Assembly: GCA_934540955.1 (NCBI GenBank)
Contig: CAKTCY010000011.1
Location: forward strand, 1-42,774
DNA from: an uncultured Faecalibacterium sp.
GTDB taxonomy: Bacteria > Bacillota > Clostridia > Oscillospirales > Ruminococcaceae
Direction of reading: 5' to 3'
DNA: 42,774 bases
Shown here: one piece after another, positions 33,443-41,362 of the stretch
Position numbering within the stretch: the first letter of the stretch is position 1
Layout: every line of letters starts with the position of its first letter
Notes under the pieces: model-generated
What the model saw: only the letters and a program-made list of their open reading frames with translations
Told to the model about the DNA's origin: nothing
The model's database searches: none
Position numbers and translations under genes: made by a program

Positions 33443-33586
33443 ATGTTCATGACAAAAAAACAGGCGCAGCTGCTTTTGCTTGCCGCCGGGGTACTGATGC
33501 TTCTCTTCGGCGTATGGCGGGGCGAGGCAGACACCGTATTTTCAAAGGCCATCCGGCTGTGTATGGAGTGTGTGGGCATTGGATAA
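33443..33586 (+). CDS. CD1871A-like CXXC mini-protein
   Basis: A 47-residue membrane peptide. One hydrophobic helix (LLLLAAGVLMLLFGVW) is followed by RGEADTVFSKAIRLCMECVGIG, which contains C-x-x-C and the terminal GIG. This arrangement matches the small CD1871A family found beside polyferredoxin and TlpA genes in Clostridia. ATG 33443 is set 5 nt after AGGAGG; ATG 33440 and 33449 are alternatives. It overlaps the next gene by 17 bp. The cysteine pair suggests a thiol redox relay or metal site at the membrane; the function is not known. Confidence 0.8.
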   Translation: MFMTKKQAQLLLLAAGVLMLLFGVWRGEADTVFSKAIRLCMECVGIG

Positions 33587-34463
33587 GAAAAAACTAAATC
33601 CCCTCGCCCGGTTCCGGGGCTTTATACAGGCCGGGGCGACCCTTTTGACCAACCTCCACCTGCCCAACTTTGCCAAAGGGACGCTGTATCAGGGCAGCGG
33701 AAAATACGTCTGCGTGCCGGGACTGAACTGCTATTCCTGCCCGGGCGCGGCCGGTGCCTGCCCGGTAGGGGCGTTCCAAGCGGTGGTTGGTTCTTCCAAA
33801 TTCCGCTTTTCCTACTACATCACCGGCATTCTCATCCTCTTCGGGGTGCTGCTGGGGCGGTTCATCTGCGGCTTCCTGTGCCCGTTCGGGTGGTTTCAGG
33901 AGCTTTTGCACAAGCTTCCCTCCCCCAAGCTCTCCACCAAAAAGTTAAAGCCGCTGCGCTATTTAAAGTATGCGGTGCTGCTGGTCATGGTGGTGCTGCT
34001 GCCATTGCTGGCGGTCAACGAGTTGGGCATGGGCGACCCGTTCTTCTGCAAGTATCTCTGCCCGCAGGGCGTGCTGGAGGGTGCCATTCCCCTCTCCCTG
34101 ACCAATGCGGGCATCCGCGCCGCGCTGGGCAAGCTGTTTACATGGAAGGCCTGCATCTTGCTGGCGGTCATCGTGGGCAGTGTGGTGTTCTACCGCCCCT
34201 TCTGCAAGTGGCTGTGCCCGCTGGGCGCGTTCTATGCGCTGCTGAACAAGGTCTCGCTGTTCCAGATGCGCGTAGACACCCACAAATGCGTCTCCTGCGG
34301 AGCCTGTGCAAGGGCCTGCAAGATGGACGTAGACATTACCAAGACCCCCAACCACGCCGAATGTATCCGCTGCGGGATGTGCATGAAAGCCTGCCCCACG
34401 GACGCCATCCAATATAAATTCGGGCTGGGAGACCAATCAAACACTGAAGCAACAAAGGAGTAA
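33570..34463 (+). CDS. Membrane-bound 4Fe-4S polyferredoxin (NapH/CcoG-like)
   Basis: A 297-residue membrane electron-transfer protein. Cysteine-rich motifs are seen in order: CYSCPGAAGACPVG near 50, CGFLCPFGWFQELL near 100, CKYLCPQG near 155, and CKWLCPLGAF near 210. Two classical 4Fe-4S clusters follow, CVSCGACARACKMDV and CIRCGMCMKACPTDA. About five transmembrane helices lie between these. The start is GTG 33570; TTG 33579 is also possible. It probably passes electrons across or along the membrane to the neighbouring thioredoxin-like lipoprotein, keeping extracytoplasmic thiols reduced; this is inferred from the operon. Confidence 0.88.
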   Translation: MWALDKKKLNPLARFRGFIQAGATLLTNLHLPNFAKGTLYQGSGKYVCVPGLNCYSCPGAAGACPVGAFQAVVGSSKFRFSYYITGILILFGVLLGRFICGFLCPFGWFQELLHKLPSPKLSTKKLKPLRYLKYAVLLVMVVLLPLLAVNELGMGDPFFCKYLCPQGVLEGAIPLSLTNAGIRAALGKLFTWKACILLAVIVGSVVFYRPFCKWLCPLGAFYALLNKVSLFQMRVDTHKCVSCGACARACKMDVDITKTPNHAECIRCGMCMKACPTDAIQYKFGLGDQSNTEATKE

Positions 34464-34467
34464 AACC

Positions 34468-35346
34468 ATGAAATTCAACCGTGTAACTGCACTTATGCTC
34501 AGCCTTGTGCTGGCCTTCAGCCTTGCCGCCTGCGGGCAGGGCGCTTCCTCTGCCTCTACTGCATCTTCTTCCGCTTCCTCTGCGGCAGCGGAAACCAAGA
34601 CCGAGGAGCAGCTGCTGGCCGAGGAAAACGAGATCCTTTCCGCAAACGACGCCCTGTGGGAAAAGGTGTTCGCTTCCATGGACAAAAACGTGACCGAGAC
34701 CACCCTCAGCGCGAACTACGGTGATTTTCTGCTGAGTGCCGTAGAAAAGGCAAAGGACCAGTTCTCGGACGAGGAATACAAGACCCTGACCGCCGATGCA
34801 GAAAAGATTCGCGCCATCGAGGAGCAGATCGCAGCCCTTGCCCCCGCGGACGCGGCCGCTTCCAGTGCTGCCGCACAGGGCACCGCCTTCCCTCAGTTTG
34901 AGGGCAGCGATCTGGAGGGCAACCCGGTGGACAACAGCCTGTTTGCGGGCAATGCCTTTACGGTGGTGAACTTCTGGTTCAACGGCTGCAAGCCCTGCGT
35001 GGAGGAGCTGGACGACCTGAACGCCCTGAACGAGAAGGTCAAGGCGCAGGGCGGCGAGGTGATCGGCATCAACACCGAGACGCTGGATGGCAACCAGCAG
35101 AGCATCGAAGCCGCCAAAAAACTGCTGGCTGCAACGGGCGCAAGCTACCGCAACATCTACTTTGCCTCCGGCAGCGAGGCCGGTAAGTTTGCGCTGAACA
35201 TCATGGCCTTCCCCACCACCTACGTCTTTGACCGGGACGGCAACGTTGTGGGCCAGCCCCTGCTGGGCGGCATCGACAAGGAAGAGAACCTTGCCGCCCT
35301 GCAAAAAAATATTGACGCCGCCCTTGCCAAGGACAGCGCCAAATAA
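34468..35346 (+). CDS. TlpA-family thioredoxin-fold lipoprotein
   Basis: A 292-residue exported lipoprotein with lipobox LAAC (lipid Cys22) and a Ser/Ala-rich linker. A helical segment (about 45-125) with Glu/Lys-rich character comes next, then a thioredoxin-like domain with redox motif C174-x-x-C177 (NFWFNGCKPCVEEL) and a cis-proline region (MAFPTTYVFDRDGNVV). It probably reduces or exchanges disulfides outside the membrane. AAGGAG precedes the ATG, 5 nt after the polyferredoxin stop. It is the last gene of the operon and is followed by a terminator. Confidence 0.9.
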   Translation: MKFNRVTALMLSLVLAFSLAACGQGASSASTASSSASSAAAETKTEEQLLAEENEILSANDALWEKVFASMDKNVTETTLSANYGDFLLSAVEKAKDQFSDEEYKTLTADAEKIRAIEEQIAALAPADAAASSAAAQGTAFPQFEGSDLEGNPVDNSLFAGNAFTVVNFWFNGCKPCVEELDDLNALNEKVKAQGGEVIGINTETLDGNQQSIEAAKKLLAATGASYRNIYFASGSEAGKFALNIMAFPTTYVFDRDGNVVGQPLLGGIDKEENLAALQKNIDAALAKDSAK

Positions 35347-35359
35347 GCTTTTCTCCCCT

Positions 35360-35381
35360 GCCGCCTTCGGGCGGCTTTTTT
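35360..35381 (+). terminator. Terminator of the redox operon
   Basis: GCCGCC-TTCG-GGCGGC hairpin followed by TTTTTTG. Confidence 0.9.
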
Positions 35382-35472
35382 GTTTGCGCCGGGCATTGCC
35401 ATGCACGCCCGGGCACCGGACGGAATAGGCTGGGGCAGAAGCATACTTTTACCAGCAAAGGAGCGTATCTCC

Positions 35473-38085
35473 ATGAATAACACCGGAACTCTCCGCATCC
35501 AGACCTTTGCGGCCCGCCAGTCCGCCCCCGTAGAGGGGGTAACCGTTACGGTGCAGGGGGACGGCTTTACCCTGCACCGCATCACCGATGCGACCGGCAG
35601 TGCCGCCGATATCCCCGTTGAAGCCCCCGCCTGCGCCCTCTCGCTGGACGAGGACAACACCACCCGCCCCTACGCCATTGTCAGCCTGACCGCCACAAAG
35701 CCCGGCTACCGCACCGTACGCATTGAGGGCGTGCAGATCTTTGCCGGGCAGGTCACGCTGGCACAGCCCCAAATGCTGCCCGTCACCGAGGAAGGCCGGG
35801 ACATCCCGGACGCGCCCATCGTCATCCCGCCGCACGCTTTGTTTGCGGGCAGCGGCGGCAGCGGGCCGCTGCCGGTGCAGCACTGCACGCCCCGGGTGCT
35901 GGAGCAGGTCGTCATCCCCAAAAATATCACGGTGCATCTGGGCAAACCGGCGGCCTCTGCCCGCAACGTGACCGTCTCCTTCCGGGATTATATTGCCAAT
36001 GTGGCCTCCAGTGAGGTGTACCCCACATGGCCGGAGCAGGCACTGCGAGCGAACATCCACTGCCAGATCTCGCTGGCGCTGAACCGCATCTACACCGAGT
36101 GGTACCCCAGCAAGGGCTACACCTTCAACATTACCAACTCCACCAGCTACGACCAGTACTACGTCCACGGGCGCACGGTGTTCGAGGTGATGGTGCGCAT
36201 TACGGACGATATCTTCAACACCTATCTGCGCAAAAGCGGCACGGTGAACCCCTATTATTCTGAGTACTGCGACGGCAAATCGGTCACCTGCCCGGGGCTC
36301 AAGCAGTGGGGCACGGTGACGCTGGCCAACAACGGGCGCAGCGCTTTGCAGATCCTGCGCTACTACTACGGCAGCAGCATCGAGATCGTGCGCACCAATA
36401 ACATCCGCTCCATCCCGCAAAGCTACCCCGGCACCCCGCTGCGGCAGGGCAGCCGCGGCGCGGCGGTGTTCACCCTGCAAAGGCAGCTGAACCGCATTAC
36501 CAAGGACTATCCCTTCCTTGGCAAGCTGACGGTAGACGGCGTATTCGGCAGCCGGATGGCCGCTGCGGTGCGGGCGTTCCAGAAGCAGTTCAACCTGACC
36601 GCCGACGGCGTGGTGGGGCGGCAGACATGGTACAAGATCAGCTACATCTATGTATCGGTAAAGGACCTCGCCGAGCTGACCAGCGAGGGCGAGACCGCCA
36701 CCGGCACCCTGTCTGACGGCACATGGAGCGGCACGGTGCTCACTACCGGCGCTTCCGGCAGCGCGGTGGAGCAGGTACAGTTCTGGCTGAACACGCTGGC
36801 GCAGTACGACAGCGCCATCCCCGCCGTAAAGGTAGACGGCGTATACGGCACTGCCACCGCCAATGCGGTGCGCGCCTTCCAGCGCAAATACGGCCTTACC
36901 GTAGACGGCGTGGTGGGGCAGACCACATGGAAGGAGCTGTACGACGAGTTTTTAAGCATCCAGTCCGACAACGGCACCCCCAACGCCTACCCCGGCACGC
37001 CGCTGCGGGAGGGTTCCGCCGGGCAGAATGTGCGGCTGGTGCAGTTCTGGCTGAAGATCGCCCGCACCGTGTACACAAGTCTGGAAGGTGTGACCGTGGA
37101 CGGAAAATTCGGCGCGGGCACGGCGGCGGCTGTGCGGCGGTTCCAGCGCTACTTTGGGTTGACGGCAGACGGGGTGGTGGGGCGCACCACATGGCAAAAG
37201 CTGTACGAGGTGTACAACGATATCGCCAACCGGCTGCTCTCCTCTTCCCTGCGCCCCGGCGAGTACCCGGGCGTGCTGCGCACCGGCTCCACCGGCACAG
37301 CGGTGCGGGAGCTGCAATTTTACCTCTACCTCATGAGCGCCTACGAAAGCAGCATCCCGCCGGTAAGCATTGACGGAAAGTTCGGCGCGGATACCGAGCG
37401 GGCGGTGCGGGCGTTCCAGCGGTTTGCGGGGCTTACCGTGGACGGCGTGGTGGGGCGCACCACATGGAGCTCCCTCTATGGCCGCGCCAGTCAACTGCGC
37501 TCCTCCGGCCCGGTGGTCACCTTAAAGCGTCTGCCCTACCCCGGCGCCCCGCTGACAGTAGGCAGCAGCGGCGAGACGGTGCTGTACTACAATCTGCTTT
37601 TGCAGCGCATCGCCTATTATTTTTCCAGCGTGGAGGCCCCGCCCCTTGCCGACCGCTATACCGACGAAACTGCCACAGCCACCCGCAGCGCCCAGCAGCT
37701 TTTGGGGCTGGAGCAGACCGGCATTGCAGATGCCGACACATGGACGGCGGTGGAGGCGCTGAGCTTACAGTTGGCCGCTCACGCCCCGAACCCCGACCGG
37801 GACACCCCACCCAGCACCGCTTACCCGGGGCGCGCCATCGCCGAGGGCAGCGCCGGGCAGGAGGTGGGACAGGTGGAGCGCTGGCTCAACCGCCGGGCAC
37901 AGCTTTCCTGCGGCGAGGACTATGTGGCCGACAACAACCGCTTTGGTGCGGCAGACGCCGCCGCCGTGCGGGCTTTTCAGCAGCAGGCGGGGCTGCAGCC
38001 GGTAAACGGCATCGTATACCGGGAAACATGGCACGCTTTGCAAGCCCAGTGCACCGACCCCTGCGGCTGCGAGAAGGAGGAATGA
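35473..38085 (+). CDS. Multi-repeat peptidoglycan-binding protein with SpoIID-like domain
   Basis: An 870-residue protein. Residues 1-115 look like a carboxypeptidase-regulatory/CnaB-like beta domain. Residues about 150-310 resemble SpoIID/LytB amidase-activator domains (RANIHCQISLALNRIYTEWY, then SYDQYYVHGRTVFE). From 318 to the end there are six PG-binding-1 repeats, starting near 318, 421, 506, 598, 689 and 784, most with an FQ/DGVVG-TTW core; the fifth and sixth are degenerate. No signal peptide or TM segment is seen. It may thus be released by lysis, exported by a non-classical route, or act in a spore or mother cell. ATG 35473 follows AAAGGAG. It is coupled to the next gene (3-nt gap). 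Confidence 0.8.
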   Translation: MNNTGTLRIQTFAARQSAPVEGVTVTVQGDGFTLHRITDATGSAADIPVEAPACALSLDEDNTTRPYAIVSLTATKPGYRTVRIEGVQIFAGQVTLAQPQMLPVTEEGRDIPDAPIVIPPHALFAGSGGSGPLPVQHCTPRVLEQVVIPKNITVHLGKPAASARNVTVSFRDYIANVASSEVYPTWPEQALRANIHCQISLALNRIYTEWYPSKGYTFNITNSTSYDQYYVHGRTVFEVMVRITDDIFNTYLRKSGTVNPYYSEYCDGKSVTCPGLKQWGTVTLANNGRSALQILRYYYGSSIEIVRTNNIRSIPQSYPGTPLRQGSRGAAVFTLQRQLNRITKDYPFLGKLTVDGVFGSRMAAAVRAFQKQFNLTADGVVGRQTWYKISYIYVSVKDLAELTSEGETATGTLSDGTWSGTVLTTGASGSAVEQVQFWLNTLAQYDSAIPAVKVDGVYGTATANAVRAFQRKYGLTVDGVVGQTTWKELYDEFLSIQSDNGTPNAYPGTPLREGSAGQNVRLVQFWLKIARTVYTSLEGVTVDGKFGAGTAAAVRRFQRYFGLTADGVVGRTTWQKLYEVYNDIANRLLSSSLRPGEYPGVLRTGSTGTAVRELQFYLYLMSAYESSIPPVSIDGKFGADTERAVRAFQRFAGLTVDGVVGRTTWSSLYGRASQLRSSGPVVTLKRLPYPGAPLTVGSSGETVLYYNLLLQRIAYYFSSVEAPPLADRYTDETATATRSAQQLLGLEQTGIADADTWTAVEALSLQLAAHAPNPDRDTPPSTAYPGRAIAEGSAGQEVGQVERWLNRRAQLSCGEDYVADNNRFGAADAAAVRAFQQQAGLQPVNGIVYRETWHALQAQCTDPCGCEKEE

Positions 38086-38088
38086 GGG

Positions 38089-38781
38089 ATGGCACGCCTT
38101 TTGATCTACGACGCCTACGAAAACAAGGTGTACACCTACGCAAACCTGAACGAGAACGACCCCATGCCCTACAGCACCCTGACCACCCTGCGCCTGCGAG
38201 AGTTCCGGGGCAAATCGGCCAGCCCTACCCTATGGACCACCATTGCCGCCATGGAGGCGTGGAACCTGACCCGCCGCAAGTACGGCAGGGGCATCCCGGT
38301 TGGGTACGCCTTCCGCCGCATCTGGGAGGGCGGCCACGGCACCCGCAGCCAGCACTACGCGGGGGTAGCGTTCGATGTGGGGCAAAGCCTTGACCAGCGC
38401 CAGCGCACTGCCATTTACAACGCTGCCCGCGCTACCGGCGCATGGGGCTATGTGGAGCCGCTGAGCCAGACCCCCACATGGGTGCACTTTGACCGCCGCT
38501 ACGGCACCCCGGCCTGCAGCGGCACCACCGCAGGCTACCCCACCCTGCGCCGGGGCAGCCGGGGCTGCTATGTCATGGTTTTGCAGGATGCGCTTTCCAC
38601 CCTTGGCTACCAGACCGGCAGCCGCATCGACGGCATCTTTGGTGCCCGCACCGAGCAGGCTCTGCGCGGCTACCAGAAGCGCACCAGCCTGCGGGTGGAC
38701 GGCGTGTGCGGCTGCGACAGCTGGAAAAAGATCTCCACCGCTGTCATCGGCATCGGGCGCACCAAGACCACCATTGACTAG
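38089..38781 (+). CDS. M15-like peptidase with C-terminal peptidoglycan-binding domain
   Basis: A 230-residue protein. The centre carries a zinc-peptidase pattern of the D-Ala-D-Ala carboxypeptidase/M15 type: His83/His89 (GGHGTRSQHYAGVAFDVG), Asp96, and a later His133 (TWVHFD). Residues about 150-225 are one PG-binding-1 domain (YPTLRRGSRGCYVMVLQDAL, then IDGIFGARTEQALRGYQ, then VDGVCG). It probably cleaves peptide cross-bridges or stems of peptidoglycan. Like its neighbour it lacks a signal peptide. GGAGG overlaps the end of the previous gene, so the two are translated together and probably act on the same wall. Confidence 0.78.
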   Translation: MARLLIYDAYENKVYTYANLNENDPMPYSTLTTLRLREFRGKSASPTLWTTIAAMEAWNLTRRKYGRGIPVGYAFRRIWEGGHGTRSQHYAGVAFDVGQSLDQRQRTAIYNAARATGAWGYVEPLSQTPTWVHFDRRYGTPACSGTTAGYPTLRRGSRGCYVMVLQDALSTLGYQTGSRIDGIFGARTEQALRGYQKRTSLRVDGVCGCDSWKKISTAVIGIGRTKTTID

Positions 38782-38865
38782 CGTCCTGCCGCTTTGTCCG
38801 TCAACGATTTAGAATGGTCTCCGCGCTGCTCTGACCATTTTCAGCGGAATCATTATTTATATTTC

Positions 38866-38899
38866 GCGTTTGACGCGGCCTGCGGGCCGCGCCAAACGC
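38866..38899 (+). terminator. GC-rich hairpin after the peptidoglycan gene pair
   Basis: GCGTTTG-a-CGCGGCC pairs with GGCCGCG-c-CAAACGC around TGCG, followed by ATTTT. It is a probable terminator, 85 bp after the stop. The rest of the 250-bp gap to the flavodoxin gene shows no gene. Confidence 0.6.
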
Positions 38900-38977
38900 A
38901 TTTTCACGGTTCAGGCCGCAACGGAAAGCTGTATCACACCCAAAAAACGGTTATCTTTCTTGGCTATTCTTCTTATG

Positions 38978-39019
38978 AAAAAAGGTTCCGAGACGCCCGC
39001 GAGCGTCTTGGAACCCTTT
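38978..39019 (-). terminator. Terminator of the flavodoxin gene
   Basis: A 13-bp stem, 38984-38996 with 39003-39015 (one mismatch), is followed on the minus strand by TTTTTTC. Confidence 0.85.
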
Positions 39020-39033
39020 TCTATGGAAAGATC

Positions 39034-39525
39034 TTATTTTACAGCCTGCTTCAGCTGCTCGAGATCTGCGGCATCCGGGTGGGAGAGCGCCTTGTCGAAG
39101 TTTTCGATCAGGGCGTCCACATTGGGGATGTGCAAAGGCTTTGCCTTCATGGCCTCGTACCGCTGCCGGACGGACACCGGCATTTTGCCCTGACACATAA
39201 AGCTGCCGATGACGGTGTTGCTGCCGTCCAGCGCCTTCCGGGTGGCGGCAAGGATCTTTTCAAAGTAGGGCGCACTGCCGCCAAAGCCTGCGGTGCCGAA
39301 CAGGAATACCCGCTTGCCGCGCAGCTGCTGCAAGAAATCCAGCGTATCGGCGTCCGCCTTGCCCTTGTCCGTCCAGAAGCCCACATACAGGGTGTCTGCT
39401 GCCAGTGCGGCAGCGTCCGGTGCGCCGAAATAGCAGCAGTCTGCCTGCGGCAGCTGCTCCCGCAGGGTCTGTGCCAGCAGTGCGGTGTTGCCGGTTTTGC
39501 TGCTGAATACGATGGCGTAGCTCAT
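39034..39525 (-). CDS. Flavodoxin-family protein (BilS-like)
   Basis: A 163-residue FMN-binding fold. The phosphate loop SSKTGNTALLA lies at 8-18 (T/S-x-T-G-N-T type). The second and third flavin loops are around VGFWTDKG and LFGTAGFGGS. The C-terminal part (SFMCQGKMPVSVRQRYE, then LSHPDAADLEQL) is as in the subgroup annotated as BilS, the flavodoxin partner of bilirubin reductase BilR in gut Firmicutes. No BilR gene is nearby, so that role is unproven and a general electron-carrier role is possible. GGAGG precedes ATG 39525, and it has its own promoter. Confidence 0.82.
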   Translation of the reverse strand: MSYAIVFSSKTGNTALLAQTLREQLPQADCCYFGAPDAAALAADTLYVGFWTDKGKADADTLDFLQQLRGKRVFLFGTAGFGGSAPYFEKILAATRKALDGSNTVIGSFMCQGKMPVSVRQRYEAMKAKPLHIPNVDALIENFDKALSHPDAADLEQLKQAVK

Positions 39526-39625
39526 TTTTTACCTCCCTCAGAGCAGCGGCAGGGTTGCCGGATACTCTTGTGCATACGTTATTTTACGGCAGTTCCTTTG
39601 CCGGGAGAGCCTGAAATCATAGAAC

Positions 39626-39654
39626 AGTATAGTACAGCGCCCTGCCAAAATCAA
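39626..39654 (-). promoter_or_regulatory. Promoter of the flavodoxin gene
   Basis: Minus strand TTGATT (39654-39649), 17-bp spacer, TATACT (39631-39626), with a leader of about 95 nt. The -35 overlaps the stop of the upstream dehydrogenase gene. Confidence 0.65.
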
Positions 39655-40613
39655 GGGTTGACGATATTCTCGCCTTTACCGGCCAGAAAGCTGCGCAGGT
39701 TGCTGGTGGTGATGTCCATCAGCCGCTGCAGCGCTTCCTTGGTAGTCCATGCAATGTGCGGGGTGAGCACCGCGCCCGGCAGGCCGCGCAGGCGGCTTTG
39801 GGGAGGCAGCGGCTCGGTGGCAAAGGCATCGGCGCCGTAAAAGGCAAGCTTGCCGCTTTCCAGTGCATCGGCTACGGCTTCCTCGTCCACCAGTGCGCCC
39901 CGGGCGGTGTTCAGCAGAATAGCGCCGGGCTTCATTTTTGCAAGGGCTTCCCGGCTCATCAGTCCGCGGGTCGCCGGGGTAGCCGGACAATGCAGACTGA
40001 GCACATCACTGCGGGCAAGCAGGGTGTCAAGGTCCACGAGCTCCACCCCATCGGCGGCGTACTCCGGGCGCACCGTGCGGGTGCACACCAGCACCTCCAT
40101 GCCAAAGGCCTTTGCAATGCGGGCGGTCTGGCGGCCGATGCTGCCGTAGCCGTAGATGCCAAAGGTCTTGCCCAGCAGCTCCACCTGCGGCAGCAGACCG
40201 TACTCTGCCGGGATGCCCAGCTGCCAGTACCCGTCCTTTACCGCCCGGTCGTACCGCTGGGCACACTGGCAGATGGCCAGCAGCAGGCTGAAGGTCATCT
40301 GCGCCACGCTGTAAGTAGAATAGCCCGGCACGTTGGCTACCGCCACCCCATGGCGGCGGCAGGCTTCAAGGTCGATATTATCCGTGCCGGTGGCGATGAT
40401 GCCCACCCACTTGAGGCTCGGGCACTGCGCCAGCACTGCCTCGTCAATGCGGCACTTGTTGATGAGCACCAGCTCTGCATCCCCGATGCGGGGCGCAATA
40501 TCGGCGTAGTCGGTGCGCACATAGCTGGTGGTGTCCGACACCAGTGCCTTAACCCCGGACCAGTCCAAGTCCCCTTCTTCCATCACATAGCTTTCCAGGA
40601 TCACTGCCTTCAT
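39651..40613 (-). CDS. D-isomer-specific 2-hydroxyacid dehydrogenase
   Basis: An NAD(P)-dependent enzyme of 320 residues that reduces 2-keto acids or oxidises D-2-hydroxy acids. The Rossmann motif GYGSIG lies at 155-160. The catalytic triad Arg238 (NTARGALVD), Glu267 (ATEPLP) and His286 (TPHIAWT) is complete. The PATPATRGLMS and GIPAEYGLLP segments suggest the hydroxypyruvate/glycerate dehydrogenase branch, but substrate cannot be fixed. GAGGGA lies before ATG 40613. The neighbouring gene on the same strand ends 28 bp upstream, so the two may be co-transcribed. Confidence 0.9.
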   Translation of the reverse strand: MKAVILESYVMEEGDLDWSGVKALVSDTTSYVRTDYADIAPRIGDAELVLINKCRIDEAVLAQCPSLKWVGIIATGTDNIDLEACRRHGVAVANVPGYSTYSVAQMTFSLLLAICQCAQRYDRAVKDGYWQLGIPAEYGLLPQVELLGKTFGIYGYGSIGRQTARIAKAFGMEVLVCTRTVRPEYAADGVELVDLDTLLARSDVLSLHCPATPATRGLMSREALAKMKPGAILLNTARGALVDEEAVADALESGKLAFYGADAFATEPLPPQSRLRGLPGAVLTPHIAWTTKEALQRLMDITTSNLRSFLAGKGENIVNP

Positions 40614-40641
40614 AGCTTTCTCATTCCCTCTCTGATTTACG

Positions 40642-41271
40642 TTATTCCGTTTCTTTCAGCGGATAAAGCGCCAGCGCAAGGCTGCCGCCGTAGGGGCGGC
40701 TGTCCAGCGCGGCATAGCCCTTTGCCAGCAGCAGCGCCAGCTGCACCCTGTCCTCCAGCGGCACCCACACCGGCGCGGTGCGGGCGGGCACGCAGCCGGT
40801 GCACAGCAAAAAGCAGGGCGCAAGGCTTTCTAGCGGGCGCAGCGCCCGTAGCCCGAAGCCCTGCCGGAAATACAGCGGCAACAGCGCTGCCGCTGTCTCG
40901 GTGCACTCCACCACCGCCCATGCCGTGCCCTTGCGGCGCAGCCGGTCTGCCCGGGCTGCGGCAATTTCCACCAGCCGGGCGGGCAGCTCCTCGCCGGTAT
41001 TTACCGGCGGGGTGAGCAGACAGCCGCCCTCCAGCTGTCGGCGCCCCAGCCAGCTGCGCAATGCCGCTGCGGCGGCGGTATCTGCGGTGAGGGGCAGCAC
41101 CAGCAGCGCCGCCCCGGGTGTGCCCCACGCCTCGCCTGCGGTCAGCATCCGCAGCACCTCGGAGCAGGGGCGGTAAAACCCCGCCCCGCCGCAGCGCACC
41201 AATGTAAAAAATTCCTCGGCGGAAAGCCGCCGTACCTGCCGCTGACGCGGCGGGTCGCATACCTGGATCAT
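40642..41271 (-). CDS. Uncharacterised protein, possibly GNAT-like
   Basis: A 209-residue soluble protein, very rich in Ala, Leu and Arg. The centre-to-C-terminal stretch AWAVVECTETAAALLPLYFRQGF, about 117-139, resembles the last helix and strand of GNAT acetyltransferases (small-x-x-LY-x-x-x-GF). A clear acetyl-CoA loop (R/Q-x-x-G-x-G/A) is not visible. The N-terminus contains SAEEFFTLVRCGGAGFYRP. GGAGGA precedes ATG 41271. It lies upstream of the dehydrogenase gene on the same strand. A similar-length frame (40637-41260) overlaps in another phase and is taken as a shadow. Confidence 0.6.
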   Translation of the reverse strand: MIQVCDPPRQRQVRRLSAEEFFTLVRCGGAGFYRPCSEVLRMLTAGEAWGTPGAALLVLPLTADTAAAAALRSWLGRRQLEGGCLLTPPVNTGEELPARLVEIAAARADRLRRKGTAWAVVECTETAAALLPLYFRQGFGLRALRPLESLAPCFLLCTGCVPARTAPVWVPLEDRVQLALLLAKGYAALDSRPYGGSLALALYPLKETE

Positions 41272-41289
41272 TTGCAGTTCCTCCGTTCT

Positions 41290-41350
41290 GATGTTCTTTC
41301 CATCAGCATACGGAAAACTGCGCGCGAATCGGCGCGAAACAGCGCGCCTT
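41290..41350 (-). terminator. Weak GC-rich hairpin region after the sirtuin gene
   Basis: Overlapping GCGCGC-type inverted repeats (GCGCGCG and GGCGCG families) lie between 41320 and 41350, followed on the minus strand by AGTTTTCC. It is a possible terminator; several alternative pairings exist. Confidence 0.35.
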
Positions 41351-41362
41351 ACAGTTCAAAAA

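Noticed and set aside
40637..41260. 207-residue frame overlapping the GNAT-like gene
   Set aside because: It has no ribosome site, and its Arg/Gly/Ala-rich composition is typical of an off-frame reading; the 40642-41271 frame has GGAGGA and a more natural protein sequence.
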